Source: Aequitasia sp047973235
Lineage (GTDB): Bacteria > Bacillota > Clostridia > Lachnospirales > Lachnospiraceae
Assembly: GCA_047973235.1 (NCBI GenBank)
Contig: JBKEBP010000154.1
Coordinates: 1 to 6,386 of the forward strand
Length of the DNA stretch: 6,386 nucleotides
Reading direction: 5' to 3'
How positions within the stretch are numbered: position 1 is the first letter of the stretch; each line of letters opens with the position of its first letter. Below the pieces are notes generated by a model that saw only the letters and a list, made by a program, of their open reading frames with translations, was not told the origin of the DNA and did not search any database. Below, in pieces: positions 1 to 6,227 of this stretch. The position numbers and the translations under genes were made by a program.

Positions 1-1151
1 ATTTCCTTATTCTTACTATCAGCAGAAACACCTATACTTGCACCATTTACTAACGTCTCATTAAATCCAAGCTTTGCTTCATCTCCCTCATTAAGAACAG
101 GGTCATTAACAGCCACTAGGTTAAAGTTCGGGTCACCACTGGCAGCTTTATACATATCAGCCATTTTCGCCATGGAATAAAAAGCACCAGTCTGCCCTGT
201 TATTACCATAGCTGTATCGACCATCCACTGATTTTGTTTTGTCATGAAATCAGGATCAACCAATCCCTTTTTGTACCAATCAGCTAGTACAGTAATAAAT
301 GCTTTCATATTATCCGAGTTATCGCCGCACATAACCTTTCCGTCAACGTTCATGAATGAACCTAAAAATGCACTGGATGCGACATTAAAGCCTCCGCTAA
401 ATGCTCCTAATTCACCGCATAATGCAAGCGGAGCGTATGCACCTTTTTCATTTTTAAATGCTGTTAAAACAGTTTCCCATTCAGCAACCGTGTGAGGTAT
501 CTCCAAGCCCAAATCATCCAGCCAATCTTTTCTGATCATCAGTCCCATACTCGGTGGTTCAATTGATTGATTGATTCCGTAGACAGCTACTGCTCTTCCA
601 TCGTCAGTCACTGTATCTCTGACTGTATTCTCATCTGCTGTTCTAATTTTATTGTAATTAACCAGATATGTATCAAGATATGGTGTTAAATCAAGAAACA
701 ATCCATCATCTACGCCGGCATCTAAGCCATCTGCATAACTGCTTGGTCCGCAAATAAGATCAGTTAATTCACCTGAGGCAATCATTAAATTAAATGCATC
801 TCCTCCAAAAGAGCCTACTGTAAATTCAATGTGAACATTTGTTCTTTTTTCAAGTTCCTGAAAAAATTTACTGTCATTATATTCATTAGCAACTGTCGCA
901 AAATCACCATCCATCTGACCAACATACATCGTTAAGGTAACTTTATCCTCAGAGAGAGGTAATGTTAACTCTGATGTTGCATCTGATTCAGCACCTGTAG
1001 TAGCCGGTGCGGTTGTTGCCTCCGCATTTCCTACACTTGTTGATTTACTGCTACTATCGTTATTACTCTTACTGCATCCTGCTAAGGATGACATAATCAT
1101 GCACATCGATAATCCAAGAACCAAAATTCGTTTCAAATTCAATTTCATCAT
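1..1151 (-). CDS. Extracellular solute-binding lipoprotein of a sugar ABC transporter (YtcQ/LplA-like), C-terminus cut by window edge
   Basis: This is the substrate-capturing lipoprotein that would feed the two permeases encoded upstream. The frame stays open for 383 codons from ATG 1151 to the left edge, so only the C-terminal part is missing; family members are usually about 430-560 residues. Residues 1-26 form a lipoprotein signal: a basic start (MMKLNLKR), a hydrophobic stretch, and the lipobox LAGC with the lipidated Cys at 26. A Ser/Thr/Asn/Ala-rich linker of about 35 residues follows. The mature domain then starts near VTLTMYVGQMDGDF and includes FFQELEKRTNVHIEF and LMIASGELTDLI, typical of family 1 sugar-binding proteins. 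Two adjacent ATGs (1151, 1148) exist; the first sits 9 bases from AAAGGGAG. The gene lies after the regulator rather than beside the permeases and appears to have its own promoter and folded leader. The substrate cannot be read from the sequence; a plant or host oligosaccharide is likely by family. Confidence 0.93.
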   Translation of the reverse strand, partial: MMKLNLKRILVLGLSMCMIMSSLAGCSKSNNDSSSKSTSVGNAEATTAPATTGAESDATSELTLPLSEDKVTLTMYVGQMDGDFATVANEYNDSKFFQELEKRTNVHIEFTVGSFGGDAFNLMIASGELTDLICGPSSYADGLDAGVDDGLFLDLTPYLDTYLVNYNKIRTADENTVRDTVTDDGRAVAVYGINQSIEPPSMGLMIRKDWLDDLGLEIPHTVAEWETVLTAFKNEKGAYAPLALCGELGAFSGGFNVASSAFLGSFMNVDGKVMCGDNSDNMKAFITVLADWYKKGLVDPDFMTKQNQWMVDTAMVITGQTGAFYSMAKMADMYKAASGDPNFNLVAVNDPVLNEGDEAKLGFNETLVNGASIGVSADSKNKE

Positions 1152-1160
1152 TCTTGCTTT

Positions 1161-1168
1161 CTCCCTTT
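1161..1168 (-). promoter_or_regulatory. Ribosome binding site of the solute-binding protein gene
   Basis: The minus strand reads AAAGGGAG, with 9 bases before ATG 1151 and 12 before ATG 1148. This favours the first of the two tandem ATGs. A TATAAT string lies directly upstream (1170-1175) but is too close to the ribosome binding site to be a useful -10 element. Confidence 0.8.
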
Positions 1169-1225
1169 CATTATATAGTCTTAATATACCTCTTAAACTC
1201 CTCTTTCTTGCATTTGTTATTGCCT

Positions 1226-1265
1226 TTTAGCTTCAAGCCATAGCGTGGCTTACAACTTAGCTAAA
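1226..1265 (-). promoter_or_regulatory. Stem-loop in the leader of the binding-protein mRNA
   Basis: Outer arms TTTAGCT/AGCTAAA (1226-1232 with 1259-1265, 7 bp) enclose inner arms AAGCCA/TGGCTT (1235-1240 with 1246-1251, 6 bp). The loop is 5 bases and the internal loop is asymmetric (2 versus 7 bases). No U-run follows on the minus strand, so it is not an intrinsic terminator. It lies about 75 bases upstream of the ATG, inside the predicted 5' leader. A role in mRNA stability or in regulated folding is inference; it matches no riboswitch class I recognise. Confidence 0.5.
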
Positions 1266-1267
1266 TT

Positions 1268-1281
1268 CGTTCTGCAGAACG
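1268..1281. repeat. 14-bp perfect palindrome at the presumed transcription start of the binding-protein gene
   Basis: CGTTCTGCAGAACG is identical on both strands. If the promoter at 1292-1318 is correct, the palindrome occupies roughly +5 to +18. It could be a dimeric repressor operator, or, as RNA, a 5'-terminal hairpin (CGTTC, TGCA loop, GAACG). The Gram-positive LexA box has the half-sites in the opposite order (CGAAC...GTTCG), so it is not a LexA site. Confidence 0.6.
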
Positions 1282-1291
1282 TTGTAACTTC

Positions 1292-1318
1292 ATTATAGAC
1301 AGATTCACAATATATCAA
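1292..1318 (-). promoter_or_regulatory. Candidate sigma-A promoter of the binding-protein gene
   Basis: On the minus strand TTGATA (1313-1318, 5 of 6 matches to TTGACA) is followed after 15 bases by a perfect TATAAT (1292-1297). The spacer is shorter than the ideal 17, which often goes with activator-dependent promoters. Transcription would start near 1285, giving a leader of about 135 bases that contains the palindrome and stem-loop. The sequence match is clear; activity is inferred. Confidence 0.5.
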
Positions 1319-1388
1319 AGGTGCATTTTTAGTTTTTTATATGCAAAATTCCATATTTAGTAATACTCATTTTTTAACTTTATACTGG

Positions 1389-1415
1389 AAAAATGCGATT
1401 CATCTAGGCTATCGC
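1389..1415 (-). terminator. Weak intrinsic-terminator-like hairpin after the regulator gene
   Basis: On the minus strand GCGAT (1411-1415) pairs with ATCGC (1395-1399) across an 11-base loop, followed by A and five T (complement of 1389-1393). The 5-bp stem is short and the loop long, so at best it would be a leaky terminator about 90-115 bases past the regulator stop codon. It lies upstream of the binding-protein promoter, which is where such an element would make sense. Confidence 0.3.
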
Positions 1416-1424
1416 TCCTTTATC

Positions 1425-1470
1425 AGGTTGTTCTCTTCGATCAGAACATACAAACCTTAGTTTTTGTTCT
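1425..1470. repeat. Overlapping inverted repeats that can form mutually exclusive hairpins
   Basis: TGTTCT at 1429-1434 can pair with AGAACA at 1443-1448 (8-base loop), extended by AGGTT (1425-1429) with AACCT (1453-1457) if a 5-base bulge is allowed. The same AGAACA can instead pair with TGTTCT at 1465-1470, extended by AAAC/GTTT (1452-1455 with 1460-1463). The middle segment cannot do both. The half-site GTTCT/AGAAC is shared with the palindrome at 1268-1281. Neither form is followed by a clear U-run. Confidence 0.35.
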
Positions 1471-1505
1471 AATCTACTTTTTTCACTGTTATATACTTCA
1501 CATCA

Positions 1506-3878
1506 TCATAAACCTTTGTTTGTATCAGCGTCACGTAATTTCAACTTATACTGTCCTGGTGTAATTCCTTCATAACGCCTAAATGCTCGTATTAAAGATT
1601 TGGCATCAATATAACCGACAATATTGGCACATTCTGTAACAGTCATCCCCTGATCTATCAGTTGCTTACACTTTTCAATCCTCAGCTGATGGATATAGTC
1701 CAGAAGACTAATGCCTCTTAACTTTTTATAGGTACGGCCAATATGTGATAGACTGATGTCAAATTTATCTGAGATCGAGGATATATTCAAGTCTTCCTCC
1801 ATATAATGCACTTTTACATATTCCTCCGCTTTTTTTATCCAGCAAGGTTCTTCAGTGCCGGCAGAATCCCTATTATATTTTTCAGATATCTCCTTCAAAA
1901 TCTGATGTAAATTTGTCTTGATATCCTTTATCGATTTCATCGAAAAAATGCCATCTGAAGATGTCCAGTTCGTTGCCGCCAACAAACCATTTGGAAAGTA
2001 ATCAACCTCACTCAAATTAGTTAAAACAATGCTTATCAAGGTTACAGCCTGAAATTGATTATAGGAAAGTTTGTTAATATCTTTTGAAAAACATTTTTCC
2101 AGTGTTTCATCAAGAACCTCCGAAGCTTTTTTGTAGTCTTTCATAAGAAGGCAATTGGATAATTTCTTAGCTTGTAAATTCAATCGCATCTCTGCAGGGT
2201 GTTCGCTGCTCCCTAACTTTTCATCATCAAATACGATGATATCCTCCAAGCTATTGCTCCAAAAGGATTTATGAGTAATCGCCATTAGCGCTTCGTCGTA
2301 TGCAACATCTAGTTCTTCAAGTTCTTTGTGAACTCCGCTGATTGCAGTGTAGGTATCCAGTAAAAAAGCAGACTTAAAAAATTCCATACATTTTATAATT
2401 GATTTTTGAACCATCTCTTTAACATAACCATTAGGTTGATTAAAAATGCAAGCAACCATATCACCCATCTCAATCACAATGCCGTTTTCCGTTTTGGTAT
2501 CTGCTATGTCAGTACAGTCATACGTTAATAAGATCTCTTCGATTACGTTTTTTAGTGAAAATATCATTAGGGAATAATCTGTTGGTTTTTGTTTATCCCG
2601 CTCCTGAGGAGCGAATACAGATTTTTCTATATTATTTAGAGAAAACAGTACAATGCGATACCCTGCGAAAGGATATTTTTTCTTGATCCTGAACAAAATA
2701 TCGTCATTAACATCAGTAATCATATTCCAACCTTTCATTAAACTAGTAAAAATATACTTATCAATAACGATATCATGACTATTTAACTGCTTCAATAATT
2801 GGTCATTCCCCACGACCAGCTGTTGCAACGACTCCTCCAAATTCTGGTATATCTGTGAAGATGAAGAGTCCATCTTATCCCTTTTTTGTACCTTCAACAG
2901 TTTTAAAAGTCTCTCGATCGGCAAATAGTTCCTCCGAGAAAATCTTAATGCAAGAAATCCCCCAACAAAAATATAAAGGAGTATTTCCACTAGTAAAATG
3001 TATTTATAAATAAAGATATTCCTCAATAAAATAGATTTTGGAACAAAAATCGCATAATAGAGATCTAATACATCAGATTCTAAGGCAGACATAATATAAT
3101 CCTTATTGTTCATTTTTACATTATACATAATGTCATTTGAAACCAAATCTTCGTATCCTGTTTTTAAAATATCAACATTGATGTTGTCATTACCCAATAT
3201 TTGTTTTTTTGAATTCACAATAAAGGTTCCACCATTTTTTTCAGCGAATACATCGCTTACTGCCTGTGAAATATTATACCAGGGCATTATACAAAAGGTC
3301 GTTGCTATCACTGATTTCCCACGGTTATCATAAACATTCTGATATAATACCATTAGTCTTTTATTACCATTGTCGACGATAAAATATCCTTTGAAGTCTG
3401 TAAGATTTGATAAGAATTCATCAACTGAAAGATGATACTCTTGTAAATACAAGTAATTCACCGGGCCTCCATATCTTTTTTCGTTCGTCACAATGCTTTG
3501 ATCATTAAAAAAATAAACCCCAAGGCTATCCATTATTTCATGAGACTTACATATAGCATCAAGTTCCGTCACAAGATTTGTAGAATCATATAAATCATTC
3601 ATGCTCCATTTATCCACCTGTGCGAACTTTTTTAACAATACATTAGCAGCAAGGCTGTCCAGATTCGCTGAAATGCTAGCCCATTCTTTGTCATAAGTCT
3701 GCTTTTCGCTGTTAAGAATAGCGGAATAATTTGTTTTAATGTCTTCGTGAATAATCCAATAAGAATAGCTATATCCAAATATTGTAATCAGCATAGCAAC
3801 TACCATCATAATAATATAGGAACGCAAAAAAAAAGCAAAAGGTTTATTCAAATGCAATTTTATACTCAACATTTTCAT
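1506..3878 (-). CDS. Membrane-spanning AraC-family sensor-regulator (YtdP/YesS-like), 790 residues
   Basis: This is a one-component regulator joining an extracellular sensor to a cytoplasmic DNA-binding domain. Numbered from the Met at 3878, it has a membrane helix at about 16-43 (FFLRSYIIMMVVAMLITIFG), an extracellular region at about 44-285 that is Cache-like in size and position, and a second helix at about 286-312 (YKYILLVEILLYIFVGGFLAL). A Gln/Leu-rich linker follows (340-365). A cytoplasmic region at about 403-535 ends in ELDVAYDEALMAITHK, a pattern found in the degenerate GGDEF-like middle domains of such regulators. The AraC domain is at 680-779: a first helix-turn-helix (ISDKFDISLSHIGRTYKK), and a second with the family signature GYIDAKSLIRAFRRYEGITP. 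Bacillus YtdP and YesS are about 760-770 residues. The frame stays open to an ATG at 3911 (801 residues), but only 3878 has a Shine-Dalgarno site. It probably activates the neighbouring transporter genes on sensing an external sugar; that role is inferred from family and position. Confidence 0.93.
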   Translation of the reverse strand: MKMLSIKLHLNKPFAFFLRSYIIMMVVAMLITIFGYSYSYWIIHEDIKTNYSAILNSEKQTYDKEWASISANLDSLAANVLLKKFAQVDKWSMNDLYDSTNLVTELDAICKSHEIMDSLGVYFFNDQSIVTNEKRYGGPVNYLYLQEYHLSVDEFLSNLTDFKGYFIVDNGNKRLMVLYQNVYDNRGKSVIATTFCIMPWYNISQAVSDVFAEKNGGTFIVNSKKQILGNDNINVDILKTGYEDLVSNDIMYNVKMNNKDYIMSALESDVLDLYYAIFVPKSILLRNIFIYKYILLVEILLYIFVGGFLALRFSRRNYLPIERLLKLLKVQKRDKMDSSSSQIYQNLEESLQQLVVGNDQLLKQLNSHDIVIDKYIFTSLMKGWNMITDVNDDILFRIKKKYPFAGYRIVLFSLNNIEKSVFAPQERDKQKPTDYSLMIFSLKNVIEEILLTYDCTDIADTKTENGIVIEMGDMVACIFNQPNGYVKEMVQKSIIKCMEFFKSAFLLDTYTAISGVHKELEELDVAYDEALMAITHKSFWSNSLEDIIVFDDEKLGSSEHPAEMRLNLQAKKLSNCLLMKDYKKASEVLDETLEKCFSKDINKLSYNQFQAVTLISIVLTNLSEVDYFPNGLLAATNWTSSDGIFSMKSIKDIKTNLHQILKEISEKYNRDSAGTEEPCWIKKAEEYVKVHYMEEDLNISSISDKFDISLSHIGRTYKKLRGISLLDYIHQLRIEKCKQLIDQGMTVTECANIVGYIDAKSLIRAFRRYEGITPGQYKLKLRDADTNKGL

Positions 3879-3889
3879 AAGAAATACAG

Positions 3890-3896
3890 TCCTCTC
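3890..3896 (-). promoter_or_regulatory. Ribosome binding site deciding the regulator start
   Basis: The minus strand reads GAGAGGA, 11 bases before ATG 3878 and 17 before the in-frame ATG at 3872. The upstream in-frame ATG at 3911 is preceded only by AT-rich sequence with no purine-rich site. The site lies inside the longer reading frame, so 3878 is the better start, with 3872 as an alternative. Confidence 0.65.
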
Positions 3897-3934
3897 ATTG
3901 TAATTATTCATTATTTATCATTACTTGTAGAATT

Positions 3935-3967
3935 ATCTTATCACAAGGCAATCGACTTCGATATCAA
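3935..3967 (-). promoter_or_regulatory. Weak promoter candidate for the regulator gene
   Basis: Between the terminator-like repeat and the regulator, the minus strand has TTGATA (3962-3967) and, downstream, the AT-rich TGTGATAAGAT. The best -10 match, TAAGAT (3935-3940), is 21 bases from TTGATA, which is too far for a standard promoter. A shorter spacing gives a poorer -10. The regulator needs a promoter here if the upstream repeat terminates transcription, but the sequence alone does not fix it. Confidence 0.25.
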
Positions 3968-3976
3968 TATTGTGTC

Positions 3977-4029
3977 ATACGAAATAAAATCTGCTACAAT
4001 TTTCATAAACAGCAGATTTTATTTCGTAT
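3977..4029. terminator. Likely (bidirectional) terminator after the permease genes: 19-bp perfect inverted repeat
   Basis: Positions 3977-3995 are a perfect reverse complement of 4011-4029, with a 15-base loop. The arm reads ATACGAAATAAAATCTGCT. The inner GC-richer TCTGCT/AGCAGA core is flanked by an A-rich tract on one side and TTTTATTT on the other, the arrangement of a bidirectional intrinsic terminator. The repeat begins 37 bases past the stop codon of the second permease gene. The stem is AT-rich and no uninterrupted U-run follows the full stem, so efficiency is uncertain. A role as an operator or RNA-processing site is the alternative. Confidence 0.6.
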
Positions 4030-4065
4030 TTTAAACTTCTATTCATTATTGTTTACCAAAGACAC

Positions 4066-4962
4066 TTAACCTTTGATTGCCCCAACCATTACACCTTTTT
4101 CAAAATACTTTTGCAGGAAAGGAAAAAAAGCGAGAATGGGAGCTGTGGAAACGACAATAATACAGTATTTTACCAACTGCTTATACATTACTGCATCCGC
4201 TGCATAATTCGCAGAATTTGCAGTTGTTGAGCTTGACTCATTTGTAACTAAAATTTCTTTCAAAATAAGCTGAAGTGGATATAACTCTCTATCCCTTAAA
4301 TAAATCGCTGCATTAAACCATGAGTTCCACTGCATAAGTACTGCGAACAAAACCAATGTTGCAATTGTTGGCTTGATCAGTGGAATGATAATCTTGAATA
4401 GTATTTTCATTCTGCTTGCACCGTCAATACTTGCCGATTCCTCCATACTTGAAGGAATTCCCATTATTGCTGTACGTACCATGATAATATTCATTGGATT
4501 AAATAATACCGGTAATACCATTGCCCATCTGCTGTTATACAGATGAAATATTTGAGTATTTACAATATAAGAGGCAATCATTCCTCCGTTAAACATCATG
4601 GTAATTGTCATGAAAAACATGATCGCATTACCCCAAAGTGTATCTCTTCGTGAAACAGCATATCCCACCATAACAGTTACCAGCATACTCAAAACAGTTC
4701 CTGCTCCTACATAAATAAATGTATTCATATACCCTTTCCAAATCATAATATTAGAAAATACCATTTGATATCCTTTAACATTAAACCCTCTAATCCTCCA
4801 TATAAGACCACTATTTTGCATAACATAGCCAGCATCGCTAAATGATGCACAAACAACATGCCATAATGGTGCTACACATACAAAACAAACGAAAATAAAG
4901 AATGCTGCATTAAAAATATTAAATGTTATTCTTGCCGGTGATTTTTTTCTCTCTACAATCAT
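4066..4962 (-). CDS. Carbohydrate ABC transporter permease, YtcP-like (MalG-side subunit), 298 residues
   Basis: This is the second inner-membrane subunit of a CUT1-type importer, forming the channel with the LplB-like partner encoded just upstream. Hydrophobic segments are visible at about residues 13-37, 80-103, 112-133, 145-165, 196-215 and 264-284. The ATPase-contacting EAA loop is at 174-198 (EESASIDGASRMKILFKIII, then P), with the conserved acidic-Gly-Ala core. The C-terminus, FLQKYFEKGVMVGAIKG, is near-identical to the characteristic ending of YtcP-type permeases, and the length is normal, so the gene looks complete. ATG 4962 has AGGAG 9 bases upstream (4972-4976). That site abuts the stop codon of the first permease gene, with 16 bases between the genes, so translation of the two is probably coupled. 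The gene ends 37 bases before the terminator-like repeat. Confidence 0.95.
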   Translation of the reverse strand: MIVERKKSPARITFNIFNAAFFIFVCFVCVAPLWHVVCASFSDAGYVMQNSGLIWRIRGFNVKGYQMVFSNIMIWKGYMNTFIYVGAGTVLSMLVTVMVGYAVSRRDTLWGNAIMFFMTITMMFNGGMIASYIVNTQIFHLYNSRWAMVLPVLFNPMNIIMVRTAIMGIPSSMEESASIDGASRMKILFKIIIPLIKPTIATLVLFAVLMQWNSWFNAAIYLRDRELYPLQLILKEILVTNESSSTTANSANYAADAVMYKQLVKYCIIVVSTAPILAFFPFLQKYFEKGVMVGAIKG

Positions 4963-4978
4963 TTCTTTTATCTCCTCT

Positions 4979-5941
4979 CTAGAACAAACTTGTTTCGGTA
5001 GCTTTACGGCTTATTTTATTTGTAATAAGTAACAAAGCAAAATTAATTACAGAATTAAACAAACTTACCGCCGTACTGTATCCATAATTAAATTCCACTA
5101 GACCCTTTCGATATACATAACTAGATATAATATCAGCAGTTTGGTATACCTGGGAATTATATAATAAAATTGTCTTTTCACTTCCTACGCCCATCAGCAT
5201 ACCAACTCGCATTATAAGCATAATAATAATCGTACCCATGATGCTTGGGAGTGTAATGTGAAGAGTCTGCTTCCATCTGTTTGCACCGTCTATAACAGCA
5301 GCCTCATATAACTCTTGATCTATCCCAGCCAAAGCCGCAACATAGATGATACTACTTGCACCAAGCCCTGTCCAAAGATCAGAAGCTATGTAAATTGTAC
5401 GCCAATACTCTGGAACGCTTAATAGATTTTGCGTACTTCCTGTAAAATGAGAAACAAGTGAAGTTATCATTCCTCTTGACGAGCAAAAGTCAATAATAAT
5501 TCCCGATACAACCACCATAGAAATAAAATTGGGTAAATAACTAATTGTTTGTATTGATGTTTTAAAGAATTTTAGACGAACTTCATTAAGCAGTAAGGCA
5601 AATATAACCGCTGCAGGGAACTCAATAACTAATTGAAGAAAGCTCAAAATTAAGGTATTCCCGATAATCCTTGTAAAATACACTGAATTAAAAAAATCCA
5701 AAAAGTATTTAAATCCTACAAATTGACTTCCAAAAAACCCTAGTTTAGCTTTATAATCCTCGAATGCCATAGTCAGTCCAAACATTGGTAAATAATTAAA
5801 CGCAATTACAAGCAATATTGCCGGTAAAGCCATCAGATATGTGTACCTATTTCTTCTGAAGTCTCTAATAATTGCCTCTCTGGTAAATTTCTTACTTTTT
5901 GGCATGGTGCCTTCCACACGCCGTACTCTACTAGTTTTCAA
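4979..5941 (-). CDS. Sugar ABC transporter permease, LplB/YteP-like (MalF-side subunit), 320 residues from a TTG start
   Basis: This is the first membrane subunit of the importer. After a basic N-terminus, hydrophobic segments lie at about residues 34-58 (with the YLPMFG motif typical of LplB/YteP proteins), 93-119, 133-151, 184-205, 234-252 and 288-307. The EAA loop that docks the ATPase is at 213-234 (EAAVIDGANRWKQTLHITLP), an excellent match to EAA...DGA......I.LP. Length is normal for the family (about 300-320). The full frame begins with TTG at 5941, which has AAAGGA 10 bases upstream. An alternative ATG at 5905 (Met13, giving 308 residues) has GGAAGG only 4 bases upstream. The 12 extra residues (KTSRVRRVEGT) are basic and uninformative, so the start is not settled. 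The gene is first in the two-gene permease unit, with a promoter candidate about 45 bases upstream. Confidence 0.94.
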   Translation of the reverse strand: MKTSRVRRVEGTMPKSKKFTREAIIRDFRRNRYTYLMALPAILLVIAFNYLPMFGLTMAFEDYKAKLGFFGSQFVGFKYFLDFFNSVYFTRIIGNTLILSFLQLVIEFPAAVIFALLLNEVRLKFFKTSIQTISYLPNFISMVVVSGIIIDFCSSRGMITSLVSHFTGSTQNLLSVPEYWRTIYIASDLWTGLGASSIIYVAALAGIDQELYEAAVIDGANRWKQTLHITLPSIMGTIIIMLIMRVGMLMGVGSEKTILLYNSQVYQTADIISSYVYRKGLVEFNYGYSTAVSLFNSVINFALLLITNKISRKATETSLF

Positions 5942-5951
5942 AATGCAACTA

Positions 5952-5957
5952 TCCTTT
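5952..5957 (-). promoter_or_regulatory. Ribosome binding site supporting the TTG start of the first permease gene
   Basis: The minus strand reads AAAGGA within AAGAAAGGATAG, 10 bases before TTG 5941. No ATG in the correct frame lies between this site and 5905, so if it is used the start codon is TTG. The competing site GGAAGG (5910-5915) is very close (4 bases) to ATG 5905. Confidence 0.55.
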
Positions 5958-5985
5958 CTTAGTAAATTTTATTATTCTGATATAC

Positions 5986-6014
5986 ATTTTAGCGACTAAC
6001 AGAATGAAATACAA
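5986..6014 (-). promoter_or_regulatory. Candidate promoter of the permease genes
   Basis: On the minus strand TTGTAT (6009-6014, 3 of 6 matches, with the important TTG) is followed after exactly 17 bases by TAAAAT (5986-5991, 5 of 6 matches). Transcription would start near 5979, giving a leader of about 38 bases with the ribosome binding site in it. The poor -35 and good -10 fit a promoter that needs an activator such as the AraC-type regulator. An imperfect palindrome (TTGAGTACCCAA, 6031-6042) sits 16 bases upstream of the -35 and could be an activator site; that is speculative. Confidence 0.45.
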
Positions 6015-6133
6015 GGCACATTTTTCGATATTGAGTACCCAATTTACGTGTTATTCTATTGAAATATACCTCACCGATATCCACATTGAGAATATATAAG
6101 AACCAGAAAGAAAAACTGTATGTATAATGTTAA

Positions 6134-6171
6134 TTTTGAACATATTTTAAATTTTTTGTAACTGTTCAAAA
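6134..6171. repeat. 9-bp perfect inverted repeat containing the TTGAACA motif
   Basis: TTTTGAACA (6134-6142) is the exact reverse complement of TGTTCAAAA (6163-6171), with a 20-base AT-rich loop. No U-run follows on either strand, so a terminator is unlikely. The core heptamer TTGAACA recurs at 6241-6247 inside the plus-strand promoter, which suggests a protein-binding site rather than an RNA structure. Confidence 0.45.
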
Positions 6172-6212
6172 CCACTTAGATGAAAATGATATCTGGGTTA
6201 CCTAAAAGTGGT
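6171..6212. repeat. Inverted repeat upstream of the divergent promoter
   Basis: ACCACTT (6171-6177) is the reverse complement of AAGTGGT (6206-6212). The pairing extends to 9 bp (ACCACTTAG with CTA, two bulged A, AGTGGT in the right arm) if a 2-base bulge is allowed. It ends 15 bases before the -35 of the plus-strand promoter, a position suited to a regulator binding site. Function is unproven. Confidence 0.35.
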
Positions 6213-6227
6213 GATAGTATATAACAG

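Larger units (their letters stand above)
1152..1505. other. 354-base gene-free gap between regulator and binding-protein gene
   Basis: No credible ORF is seen on either strand. In minus-strand order the gap holds overlapping hairpins (1425-1470), a weak terminator-like hairpin with a T-run (1389-1415), a promoter candidate (1292-1318), a 14-bp perfect palindrome (1268-1281), a second stem-loop (1226-1265), and the ribosome binding site (1161-1168). The layout suggests that transcription partly ends after the regulator and restarts for the binding-protein gene. Confidence 0.7.

Noticed and set aside
244..495. Plus-strand open frame of 83 codons
   Set aside because: It lies antisense inside the solute-binding protein gene, whose frame has lipobox and family motifs. 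No plus-strand ribosome binding site is seen.
1170..1175. Perfect TATAAT on the minus strand next to the binding-protein start
   Set aside because: A transcript from it would begin at or inside the ribosome binding site (1161-1168), and no -35 is spaced for it.
1268..1281. LexA (SOS) box reading of the palindrome
   Set aside because: The Gram-positive LexA consensus is CGAAC-N4-GTTCG; here the half-sites are in the opposite order and the context is not a DNA-repair gene.
3106..3333. Plus-strand open frame of 75 codons
   Set aside because: It is antisense to the sensor domain of the regulator, with no start signals and no recognisable domain.
3747..4034. Plus-strand open frame of 95 codons
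   Set aside because: It overlaps the regulator N-terminus and runs through the terminator-like repeat. Its composition is that of random AT-rich sequence and it has no ribosome binding site.
6004..6099. Plus-strand frame of 31 codons in the divergent region
   Set aside because: It has no Shine-Dalgarno site and overlaps the permease promoter candidate. Nothing supports translation.
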